This document shows positions 50,210 to 60,479 of a stretch of 64,000 bases of DNA, piece by piece. Under the pieces are notes generated by a model. It made no database searches, was not told the origin of the DNA, and saw only the letters and a list, made by a program, of their open reading frames with translations. A program made the position numbers and the translations under genes. The DNA comes from Paragordius varius. Its lineage: Eukaryota; Nematomorpha. How positions within the stretch are numbered: position 1 is the first letter of the stretch; each line of letters begins with the position of its first letter. The stretch is taken from assembly GCA_964247055.1 (NCBI GenBank), contig OZ176053.1, forward strand, positions 9,548,001-9,612,000, given 5' to 3'.

Positions 50210-51830
50210 TAAATCAATTATTTATTTTCAAAATCCCATCTCTCAGGTAATAACTAAATGGCGTGGCAGCCGATTGTCTTTTCCAGAAAAACTTTGTGTA
50301 GCTCAGGGCTTCTTAAACTTTTGTAATTCCCGACCCCATTTATGATTGCCACTTTCTTAACGACCCCAACAAATATAAAAGAAAAATAAATTAATATTTT
50401 TTGTATATTTATTAGGTAACAATATACATATGCATAAGAAAATATATAAATTTAGAATCCGTTTTGAAACACATAAATATCTAAAATTGAAATTTGCACA
50501 AAATTTTATAGAATTTTTTTACTTTAGTTTCAAAAACAAAAGTGGATTTTGACCGTCTTAATTCTATATATCCAAGTAGTTGTGTGGTAAATATTAAATT
50601 AAAGTTTACGTTAAAAATTTAATGAGATGGATGTGCCTGTTTTTTTTATTGCATAACAAATTAAATATTGATGTAATGTTTAAAACTGCTGGACGTAAGA
50701 CCTTTTCAACATTTTTTATCACTGAACGATATTGGGATTTAATGTGTGTTAAAGCTGAGAAAGTAACTTCACATGATCGGAATAGAAAGGTGGTATAAAC
50801 AGTCTTTCCAAACCAAAAAATTTTATGATATATTTATCTACGATAATTGTTTATTTCGTTATAACTATAATTTTACAAGTTAAAAAACAGTTTTTGTTAA
50901 ATTGTATTTTATCATACGACCCCTAATTTTGCTACGCAACCCCAAATGGAGTCGTGACCCATAATTTAAGAAACCCTGGTCTAGCTATTTTCTTACGTCT
51001 TCTTAGAAACTATTGGAATGCTGCTTCTTTAGGGTGTGTCCCATTAATGAGAAGTTGCATTAATCAGATGACGCCAGGCCAATCGATCAGCGATTTCAAG
51101 GTGTCTTTCACTGGTTTTGCTGTCTGAGACGAAGCACTGTCATATAGCAAAATATCTGTCTTTTGCCGATTCCGGTCATTTGATTGGTTGATAATCATTT
51201 TAAGGCAATAGCGCTATGAATTAACGGTTTTATCTGGTTTCAAAAGTTTAATAAACAATGTTGATCATGAGTACCAGACATAGAGCACGATCTTTTTGCC
51301 GAAGCGATTTGGTATTGTTGGAGGAGCTTGGCAAGATAAAAACACGATTTTTTTGCTTTGTTCAAAACAAAGCCCTTTCTGTTCCCGGACGCATTCGATG
51401 TAAAAATAATATTTTTTGAGAAATTGAAGGTGGATTTCACAAGTCACTTTGCGATTGTCAATTTAACGTTTTGTAAAGTTTAAGTTGTGTCATCATCAAT
51501 TAACTCTTTTACAGCGTCACTTGTGTCGTGTACAAGAGCACCCAAACTTCTTCTCAAAATATGACGTTTTAAATTATGAAACCATGCTTCGCATATAATA
51601 TCGATAAAGCATGTTCACCATATGTCTCTTCGGATGATAATTTTCAATAATTTTCTTTTGATGGCAATGCCTGCCGTAAATTTTCTTTTCCTGTGAAAAA
51701 AATAAAACGCTAGTTTCTAGCGAACCAAAATGTGTTTTGTTTAATGTCAGATAACAAAATATAATTTAAATTAATCATCTGCTACTTTTCACTGGCGTCT
51801 TCTCTTAGTAAAACCGGTAAACTACACCTG
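50210..51830 (-). pseudogene. Mariner-type transposase fossil interrupted by a hAT MITE
   Basis: Minus-strand pieces in the right order for a mariner transposase: ETYGEHALS (about 51640), QKILFLHRMRPGTE (about 51420-51380), an ALCLV block (about 51280), FAI-QC...KPVKDTLKSL (about 51150-51090), and a C-terminal HLINATSH-type block (about 51060). The N-terminal phrase is shared with the fossil at 47200-47870. Stops and frameshifts are numerous. The C-terminal part is split by the MITE at 50304-50978 and resumes at about 50290-50215 (CHAI-type sequence before a stop). Dead copy. Confidence 0.7.
50304..50978. mobile_element. Non-autonomous hAT element (675 bp) nested in the mariner fossil
   Basis: It begins CAGGGCTTCTTAAACTTTTG and ends ATTTAAGAAACCCTG, giving imperfect inverted termini CAGGG(C/T)TTCTTAAA. 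Flanking octamers GTGTAGCT (50296-50303) and GTCTAGCT (50979-50986) match at seven of eight positions, the expected hAT target duplication. It has no transposase frame. Its position inside a mariner fossil dates it as the younger insertion. Confidence 0.85.
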
Positions 51831-53737
51831 ATATTTTTAACATTATTGATTATATTGTTGGAAACAGGCGTCTTAAAAATAAAAGCACAAAGAGGGTTAG
51901 AAAAATATTTCGGAATTATGTTTAAATCCCTCACAATGCTCGTTTTCCAAAGGAGTATTGATAAAATTTCGAAATATTATATTCGTAATCTTCTATTTTA
52001 AAACTCAATACTATCCGACTTAAGGGACTTTTAACGACTAAGCTCTTAAATAAAAACCTTTTTCCATTTTAAATTTAAGAGCAAACAGCAATTATAGTTT
52101 TATTGGTAAGAGAAAAGCTGATTTCGTTTAGTATAGATAGGTTTACGGATATCTCAAATTTATTTTTAAGGTAGTGGCTGTCTTTTGTCACGCATCCCGG
52201 AGAGTCATTTGACATATATTTTTTTATTAATAACAAAAGGATTATGAATTTTAAAACATAAAAATTTTAACCATGATGCGTGTTCCCTTTTACCGAATAA
52301 TTGCTTCAGAGTAAACATTTTACGTTTGATAAATACATTCATTTATTCAATTTCCATTCACGAATTTTAAAATTGTTATATATGGATTATCGGAATTTAT
52401 ATAGAAAATATTTGATTGTCATTCGAATAAAATAAATATTATGGCTTTCCAACACTCAATTTGTCGAACTTGACCAATCTAAAATAAAAAATAGTATTAA
52501 ATGTATTTGAATTTGGATCACGGGTGTATATGATTATATTTAATTAATAATATTGCATTAAAAGGGGTTAAAAACCCTTATTGTGCGCCAAATTTTGGGA
52601 CCAAAAACAAACATAGTTATAAATGTAAAATAATAATACCACTAAGTCTATAGGGGAAAAAACCAAAAGTCCTCGTTATTTAAATTATGCGCATTTTACA
52701 AAAAACAGCTAAAGGGGGAAAATTCCGAAAAATTATGCGCATAAACAAATTATTATAAAATTTTTGTGTTATCATCTCCTATAATTTTTACAAAATCAGA
52801 ATTTATTACGTCTAATTTCACCCATTTATGATTTTAATTTCGTTTTATTTTTTGCAAATCGTTTTAAAGAACCTAGCCCAAACTAAACCACCCAAAAAGA
52901 AGGTGTACCACGAAGTTCTAAAGCTTGTTAAATTAACTACAATTAAATCTCTTAAATATCAATGTTATGTATCTTTATAAAATGAAGAAGATAAGTAATT
53001 TTGAATTAAAGATGTCTCTGTAAATAAAATGTCTTAATATTCGAATTCAATTAGGGTTTGTATTCAATTTATTAGAGTTCTTTATTTTTATTTGAACAAT
53101 ATAGATCAGTCCCAGAATTTTAAGGATTTTGTAAAAAAAAGCAGAAATTTAAATTTTTGGAGAAAAAGAGAACGATGGGAAACTATGCCAAAAGCTCTAA
53201 AAAGACTTTGTTACCAGCTCTTTATGTTAAATTTGGGTGCTATGAATTATAAAATGGTGAACTATTTAATAATTACAAATAACTCATTAAAATATCAAAT
53301 TTGCACACAGGCATCAGATTTCGTTAAAAAATAGATAAAAATAAAGTATAACAAAATAAAATTTGTTATGATATCTAATAGTAAAGAGAAAAAGTATCAA
53401 AAAAACGGTAAAGGGTAAAATAATCAAGAGTTAATTTAAAAAGCTACCATTTCAATGTTTTATGTATCCTTCTAATATTAATAAAACTTAAAATATTTGA
53501 TCCAAACTTACTTAAAGTTAATTATTTGATTAAACTCATCGTAAAATGAAGTAACCCTATTTTATTAAAAAGATGGTATGTTGTTTTATAAAATCCAAAT
53601 CGGATCAAAAAATGTCACCGGCTAATTTGTCAACTAAATGATATTAAGATAATAATGAATCTTAACTAATTCGAAACTGGTGGAAAACTAAAATGCTATC
53701 TATAAATATTCTATCGATTATTATAAAAAAATATCGA
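51831..53737. other. Intergenic DNA
   Basis: AT-rich. A 243-nt open frame at 53092-53334 has no recognisable domain. Nothing else supported. Confidence 0.4.
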
Positions 53738-54464
53738 TCATAATAATAAAGCTAATAAATACGGAGCAAGTTGATCGGAAAACGTTTTGATCGTCTCCAT
53801 CAATATTTTCTAGGATATTAATCAATAACAAAACTTGTCCTGGAGGAGCGATCATACTAAACTCTATGAGATAATTATTGGATATGGGTTCCAGATTTTC
53901 AAAATTATTTGGTCTTATCATCTTTATTAGCATATATATTATTGAATACTTTATATATTTTTGATATTACAATTTTTAATTTTCCTTTATTGAACAGATA
54001 ACCTTTGCATATGTATTCATATTCTTGTCTTTTCTATATATAAATAATTAATAACCTAAAACCCAAATCGAAATAAAATGAAAGAGCGTTGGGACTAGCA
54101 GGAACATCTATGGATGTTCGATAATATACGATAGAATTTTTATCAGCAAATTCAATAGGACCTTGATAACGAATATAATGAGGAGCATTTGTAAATGACA
54201 AAGATCTACGAATTTTAATCTTAAAAGTATTTGAGAGCCCAGAACCGTGAGTTTCGTTTTCAATGAAGCATTAAATAAAAACATACTAGAAATTAAAATT
54301 AATCCCGTTTCATAGTCTACAAACTCATTTACCGCAGAAGTTTTTCCATCACAAATACCCATGAGTTTTTGTATGACCATATCTAAATCCTTTTCCAAAA
54401 TGAGTCCCTGTGTAAAATATTCTTGCGGCTGTGCAAGATTTGGATCAAAAATATCTGTCAGCAT
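53738..54464 (-). CDS. MED18: Mediator complex subunit 18, with four introns of 25-28 nt
   Basis: Minus-strand exons are 54246-54464, 54056-54219, 53950-54028, 53835-53921 and 53738-53809, ending TGA. They sum to 621 nt, 206 residues. I recall human MED18 at 208. Family landmarks appear in order: EYFTQGLILEKDLDMVIQKL then GICDG, FVDYET, IKIRRS, YIRYQGP then FADKN, SIDV...FYFDLGFR, EYEYICKGYLFNKGKLKI, SNNYLIEFSMIAPPGQ, and TFSDQLAPYLL. MED18 is a head-module subunit of Mediator, forming a beta-barrel with MED20 that contacts RNA polymerase II. The frame is kept only by removing four GT-AG segments: 54220-54245 (26 nt), 54029-54055 (27), 53922-53949 (28) and 53810-53834 (25), in phases 0, 2, 0 and 0. 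The last two restore exact spacing to the recalled family pattern. ATG 54464 (AACC before it) fits the family N-terminus; the frame is open further upstream. Confidence 0.88.
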
Positions 54465-54501
54465 GGTTATTGGTGCATTCAATTTAACTGGTGTTTTACA
54501 T
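54465..54501. promoter_or_regulatory. Probable shared promoter region of the divergent MED18/MEPCE pair
   Basis: Only 37 bp separate the two start codons, so both 5' leaders and at least one transcription start must overlap this interval or the opposite coding sequence. No TATA box or other core element is evident. Inferred from gene layout only. Confidence 0.45.
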
Positions 54502-55880
54502 ATGGATAGCAAGGAAATTTTTTTGAAAGGAGCATCGTCGAGAGACCCTCTGAACTTGGAAAATTCTTTACCAAAACACAAAAATTATAATAAAGATCCC
54601 TTAATAATACCATCAATCGTTAATGTTAAGAATCCTTTGAATTTAATTTTAAATTATGAGGTTAAAAATAATACGAAACCCCCACCTCGTAAAAAAAGAA
54701 AATCAGATTTTTTATACACAAATAATTTTTTTTATGGAAGAAAAACTGAAAAAACCAAAACTGTATTTACATACGGGAATTACCCTGGCTATTATAATTA
54801 TCGGAATCCAAATACAGCCAATTATGGACCTGATGAAATGATTGATCCTCGGCTCTATGTAATACACAAGGATTGGATTATGAATAAAAAAATATTAGAT
54901 GTTGGATGTAATGACGGCTCAATCACCATCTTTATTGCCAAAAAATTTAAACCATCTTTGATTGTTGGCCTAGACATAGACAATAAATTAATAAAAAAGG
55001 CTAAATATGAAATATTACGGCAACTTGAATTGGATAAATCTCACATCAAACATCCAGTTCGCAAAAATTTATCCAAAGCTCATCTATATCCCTTGTTTAA
55101 TACCGTGACCCAAGATAAATTTCCTTACAATGTTGAATTTGATACGGTAATTCTCATTGAAATTTATGTTAGCTTTGGTAAATATTTTTTAGTAAATGAT
55201 TTTTTTATCAATAGATTAATTATGTGCCAGAGTGTCCCGAGTTATTGGCCTTACAGCATAGTGAATATGATGTAATCTTCCTCCTCTCAGTTTCAAAATG
55301 GGTTCATTTTAATTGGGGCGATACCGGTTTAAAACTTACATTCCAGCGAATCTACAAACAATTGAATCCCAAGGGATTATTTGTGTTTGAGCCACAAGAA
55401 TGGGGAAGCTATCTTAAAGGGAAGAAAAAGGTTATGATCCATGAAAAATAATGAAAAAAATATATTTAGTATATAAATAGTTTCATTTATTACCCATATA
55501 TTTTATAGAATTCGATTAATTATTTACTTATTTTTAGATTTTAATATTATATTTGTAGACTGGTCACCTTCTATCCCACATCAAATTTAAACCAGAACAA
55601 TTCAAATCATACCTTTTACACGAGGTTGGATTCAATTATGTTAAAGCTTTTCTCCCATCCAAGCCTCATGGAAGTATTATTGACAATTATACTCTTTTTA
55701 TATTAGATAGTCTTTTAATCATTGTTAAACTTTATATTTACCATTTAACTTTTAGCTGGGTTTTCTCGCACAATTTATGTTTATGTCAAATGTGATAAAT
55801 CAGAAGTCGAAAAGTATGTCTGTGAAAACAAACTTGAGGGTGGAGAATATGCAATATCCAAACCGACCGAAATAAGATAA
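54502..55880 (+). CDS. MEPCE: 7SK snRNA methylphosphate capping enzyme (MEPCE/Bin3 family)
   Basis: Exons are 54502-55146, 55215-55430, 55559-55673 and 55756-55880 (TAA), all in phase, giving 366 residues. The N-terminus carries the family DPLNL repeats (SRDPLNL, NPLNL) and a basic KKRKS stretch. The methyltransferase domain follows: [12 protein letters not shown], then motif I ([12 protein letters not shown]) and motif II (GLDID) for S-adenosylmethionine, [44 protein letters not shown], and a C-terminal [11 protein letters not shown]. The family methylates the gamma phosphate of 7SK and related RNAs, stabilising 7SK in the P-TEFb-holding RNP. ATG 54502 is chosen because the longer frame from 54361 is only antisense of MED18 coding sequence. 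Introns are 68, 128 and 82 nt. It is shorter at the N-terminus than vertebrate MEPCE. Confidence 0.93.
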
Positions 55881-55973
55881 TTTTAGAGAATGATTAGATA
55901 ATCATAATAATATTTAAGCATATATTAAATAAATTTAATTTTAAAACATAGCTGTGTTGTTAGCGTGGGTAAC

Positions 55974-56288
55974 TTATTGAGGAATTTTGATGTTTTCTTG
56001 TTTTTTCCTGTATATTGATTCTTCTGTGGTAAATTTTATGGCTCTTTTTAATGAGATTGCAATATATATGGTAACAGCTAATGAAAAAGGTTGTAAAGTT
56101 ACGAGAGCTATATATAATACTAATTTAAAAAAGTTTTTTTCATTTATTTGGCTAAAATCTATTACGCAGTGCACGAAATCGGGAAAAACATCCCGATACA
56201 ATTTTGTATTATGATCATTAAATGCATCAGGATTCTCGGCATACGAGTTATAAGAAGTCACATCTATTATGGTATATGTTCTCCATTA
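55974..56288 (-). CDS. Unrecognised membrane-protein exon (C-terminal)
   Basis: The minus-strand frame reads TSYNSYAENPDAFNDHNTKL followed by a soluble stretch, a hydrophobic segment (LVLYIALVTLQPFSLAVTIY) and a basic tail with a stop. Composition is more protein-like than the surrounding frames, with balanced polar residues, His and Cys. It ends about 90 bp downstream of the MEPCE stop in convergent orientation. A partner frame at about 56745-56927 may or may not belong to it. Function unknown; it could also be a chance frame. Confidence 0.4.
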
Positions 56289-56361
56289 AAAAATAGCCGT
56301 TATGTTTAGTGAATAGATGCTTCATTAAGAAAAGTTTCATTATTTTTTATCATAAAATATA

Positions 56362-56689
56362 CCATTTACAATTCAAATTCACCATTATACAATTCAAATT
56401 CACCCTTAAACAATTCATATTCACCCTCGAACAATTCAAATTTACCCTCAAAACATTATATGTTTCTTGAGATTAAAAACCTATATTTTTATATATTTAA
56501 CAAATAAAATTTTGTTTCAAGTTAAAATAATACTGAAAAAATAATATATGACATAAAAATATATTTTGTATCAATAATGAGTTATAGTTCGAAAACACAA
56601 TTTATTTTTAGGGTGAATTTGGATTGTTCAATTTGAAATGTTCGAGTGAAAATTTAAATTGTTCAAGGGTGAATTTGAACTGTAAATGG
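56362..56689. mobile_element. TIR element with subterminal tandem repeats (TA-flanked MITE)
   Basis: The ends CCATTTACAATTCAAATTCA and, inverted, CCATTTACAGTTCAAATTCA are nearly perfect terminal inverted repeats flanked by TA on both sides, as in Tc1/mariner-type MITEs. Inside the left end the unit AACAATTCAAATTCACCCTT repeats about four times. Inverse units (AAGGGTGAATTTG, TTGTTCAA) lie at the right end. No coding capacity. Confidence 0.75.
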
Positions 56690-57039
56690 TATAGATAAAA
56701 GAAAAAAAATATTTTACATAAGAATAATTTGACTCATAAATTTGTTAAATTAAAAAATATCCAAAATTTTCTATACATGGTGTATCTTTTTCTATAAATG
56801 AACCATAATAAAATATATTAATATAAAAATGATAAAATATAATAAGGAAATAAGATGTGTCAATGTCCATGTGGTTTTCTTTTTTAAGTGGATCGCTCAA
56901 TACCTCAAAGTAATCAGATATTGTCAAAAATTGTTTGAATATGTTATTAATTGGTTAATGAGATTCTAATTCAAATGTGAGCTCTGAAAGTAACATTTTG
57001 GATTCTTTTTGATTTGAAATGTGTTTGATCAATTTTTTT

Positions 57040-60000
57040 GTAAGAAATGGTAGGTATACTAGACAGGAATAACAGCGATCCAGATATAGTTTGGTCTCAG
57101 GTGACTAAAACAGGGAGGGGGGTTTCTGTAAAAGGAAAGGCGGAATAAATTGGAAATCGCGAGACAAAAAAAGCTTTTAAAATGTGGAGATTTACCCACC
57201 AAACAAAAGACAATGAAAAATAAAGGGATTAATAAGTAATTTAAAAAGCTTGTGAGAAAGCTTAAAAAAGGAAACGGAATGACCTCATGAGGAGCTAGAT
57301 AGTAAGCAAAGTCTTGTTAAGGTTTTCAAAATCGGTCGACAAAGACATAAAAGAAAGCCAGCCTTGTCCCCTTATGCGACCGATATTAATGACAAAAACG
57401 GTAAATAAGTCATAGATGAAGGGTCTAAGAGGTGGAAGAAATTTTTCGAGGACCTTGAATTGGGCTTCAAAACGAATTTACTCGAAATATCAGATTCTAT
57501 CTGCGCAAATTTAATGTAATATTAAAGAAAAAATCCAGGTTGGTTCAGAAGAGATATCTGTAAATAAAGTTGCAGGTTCTGACGATATTAATAAAACTGT
57601 TGGAAAATAATGTTAGCGAATGATATTGAATATTAATAATATAGTTATTACAGGTATGATATTCGAATGGAAGGACTTTCACTGTTTTCATTTTTGAGGG
57701 TAAAGGAGGCATCGATGATTTAATAACAAACGGATAAAAGGGATGTCTCATACAAAGAAATTATTTGAGAAAGCACTATAAAACCGAAAAATGATAAGTA
57801 TATAATAAATTTGATTTCATGTAAAGTCCATCATCGATCCGATTTACGCAGTTAAAAGGTAAATTGAAAAGCAGGAGTTGCGTCAAATTTTAATCTTAAA
57901 AGGATTCAAAATATACCATGAAGTACAACATGGTAAAGCTTAAGACAAAAGCAGGACTCTCCCATCATACCAAAGTTAAAACACATCAATGTCAGATCCT
58001 ATTGAAACACTGTGACTCAAAAATGGGGATCACAAAATAAAGCCTAATGAATCTTATATCATCCGATAGCTAAAGGGTATTGATTATCGAAATGATACAC
58101 GCGGTTAAAATACAAGAAAAAAAGTTATTTTAATTTATCTGCTGTAGACAAAATTAAAAAATCGTATTTTTACCTATTAGGTCTAATAAAATTAACTACA
58201 ATAGATAAAAACGTAGAATAATTTTAAACGAAGAGAGGGTCCCAGAAGGATTAACATGAATATAACCTAAAAATTGCCCTTTTACGTCAAATTTGAATCA
58301 TAAAAACTTGTTAAGATGCGGTAAAATATTTTATTTTTTATAAAAACAATCACATATCTTTATATAAAAAGTTTACTAAATATATCGCCTTCAAAAAAAA
58401 TTCCGACCTTATATAAAAATAAAATTATTTTTGGATAATTTACACCAAAGTGGAAGCTGCGTATAATTTTAACAAAACAATTAATATATATGATAAATAC
58501 TTTTTCCATATTCGATGCAGAAAAATAATCTATCATCTCAGATTTTTATTTAGGGAATTTTTCACCCTAAAATCTTGATTATATATTTGGCGCCACAGGT
58601 TTTAGGGTAAAATAATTCTTTAAATAATCTGAGATGATAAATCTTTTTTCCTGCATCGAATAATATGGAAAATATAATTATAAAATTTATTAAATATTAT
58701 GTTAAAATTATACGCAGCTTCCGCTTTGGTACATATTATCGGAAAATTTTCTTTTTTATATAAGGCTTGAATTTTTTTAAAGGCAATATAATTACTAAAC
58801 TCTATATATAGAGTTAATATATGATTCTTTTAATAAAAATTAAATATTTTACTGCATATTAACAAATTTTTATGATTCAAATTTGACGTCAAAGGGCGAT
58901 TTTTTAGCTTATATACTAGTAGATCTTTGTGGGACCCTCCGAAAAAGTGAATAATCTTTTTTGATATTTTACGTATAGAATTATCCTTGTGCTATTTTTG
59001 AAATGAAATTTTGTTGACGCATTTTCATCTATTGTAACTAATTTTTTTGATTAATATGCGATATGCGATTTTTTGATTTTGGCTAACAAAAAAGTTAATA
59101 AATTTATTTTCTAGTATTTCAACCGCATATATCATTTCGATATTCATTATCCTGAATAACTATCGAATGATATATGATTCATTCAGCTTTATTTTTTGCT
59201 GCGCACCCTGAAATAAGCCAATGTATAGGGGTCAGCAATCATTCTATTGATTCTTCATATGCATGGACGTAATATCAAAAGAAGGAAAATATTGTGGTGG
59301 CTGGTATTTGCTTTATTCAGATGACCTAATAGTTTTGTCATATTCAGACTTCCATAAATTGAAAGAATTAGTGAGCATATGGATTGTTCTATTACAATGG
59401 TGCCGTTTAAAAGATATACAAGAAAACGCATATAAATTTTGTTGGGAAATAGCAAGAAATATTAGAAGAAGATTGGGTAAAAGGTCAGGAGGAGTGAAAA
59501 ATTTAGGCGATTTTAGCAGAATATGGTTTAGCATATAATTTCAAAATTCGAAATAGTTTGGCAAATTATAAAGAGATCTCAAATGTTTTATGTAGTAAAA
59601 ATATTGATTTAAAAGTTTAAAGTAAGGTTTAGAGTGCTGATGTAGAGCCAACAACGTATAACTCACAGCTATGGGCACTAAAGAAATCAGAAGAAAAGCA
59701 CTTTGATTTTTGAATCGAAAATGCTTAAATTGATGTGTGATGTAACTGGTAAAGAGAAAAGAGAAAAGAATCGACAAAGAATACAAACCGACAGCACAAA
59801 AGATGATGTTAAATCGTCTTAGATGGTTTGGACATATGAGGGGAAGAGATGGTAACTATATCGGTAATATTGATGAATATATTGTGGAAGGTAAGAGGGG
59901 AAGTAGGCACACTAAAATACGATATATAGATACGGTTAGAGATATGGCAAAAACTGAACCTAAAACGCGTCGACGCCATAAACAAGGTTCTATGGCGAAA

Positions 60001-60045
60001 TATTTTACGAGTATGATAAAACTGCTCGAAAGAGTCATATAATTT
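57040..60045 (+). pseudogene. Decayed non-LTR (LINE) retrotransposon
   Basis: Fragments appear in element order on the plus strand: a KKAFKMWRFTHQ-type region between endonuclease and RT (about 57165), a WKKFFEDL-like end (about 57435), GKA.GSDDI-like KVAGSDDI (about 57570), and YKGKGSIDDL-like sequence (about 57690). After a foldback insertion come the RT catalytic block (MDVISKEGKYCGGWYLLYSDDLIVL, with SDD for the usual ADD, at 59263-59340), a region equivalent to YGAE.WAL.K (about 59645), and the C-terminal RLRWFGHMRGRD block (59815-59850). The pattern is of the RTE-like endonuclease/RT group. Many stops and frameshifts: dead. Confidence 0.75.
58144..59090. mobile_element. Foldback element with arms of about 430-490 bp
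   Basis: The sequence from about 58144 to 58572 is inverted from about 58599 to 59090. Paired blocks include GACAAAATTAAAAAATCG with its inverse at 59069-59087; GGGTCCCAGAAGGAT with GACCCTCCGAAAAAG-type sequence at about 58930; ACGTCAAATTTGAATCATAAA with its inverse at about 58872-58892; GTGGAAGCTGCGTATAATTT with its inverse at about 58705-58725; and TTTTCACCCTAAAA with TTTTAGGGTAAAA at the centre. The loop is about 26 bp and contains GGCGCCA. It interrupts the LINE between its RT N-terminal part and the catalytic block. Confidence 0.8.
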
Positions 60046-60479
60046 AATGTAATATATTAAATACACAACTTATGTAAAACTTAAATTTTTAGACAAACGA
60101 ATCTTTTTTTCGACAATCAGAGGTGATCTCACCATAATTGAATTATATAAAAACAGCAATTTATAGCGAACATGTTTCAAAAATCTTCGAGAACTCCCTT
60201 CACCAAAGTTTTGGTAAATAAATTAAATTTTTAAAATATCCTTTCGGATAAATTTTTCATTTTTAAATTTAGCTTATACAAAATTTTAATCTCGCAACAC
60301 CGGCATTTTTACGTTTAGTTATGGATAACTTTCCAATTTTAGAGGAGTGCATTTCAGGCTTATGAGGCCCTCAATTAAATTTAAATATAAAATATTGTGT
60401 AGTCTATGAATATTTTAGTGATATTTTTTAAAATGGAGCATTTAGGTAGCACTTAAATAAATATTATTTATCAAAATAT
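60046..60479. other. Non-coding spacer
   Basis: AT-rich. No gene or element with borders recognised. Confidence 0.35.

Noticed and set aside
54108-54220. Continuation of the long minus-strand frame through the first MED18 mini-intron
   Set aside because: The frame read straight on gives hydrophobic sequence unrelated to the family, whereas the spliced frame gives the IKIRRS...YIRYQGP segment.
53738-54464. MED18 as a pseudogene with frameshifts
   Set aside because: All four interruptions are 25-28 nt, begin GT, end AG and restore phase. The total length equals the family length, and no conserved block is missing. Random indels would not do this.
54361-54501. Longer MEPCE start at 54361, adding 47 residues
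   Set aside because: The extra residues are the antisense of well-supported MED18 coding sequence and do not resemble the MEPCE N-terminus. ATG 54502 directly precedes the family DPLNL region.
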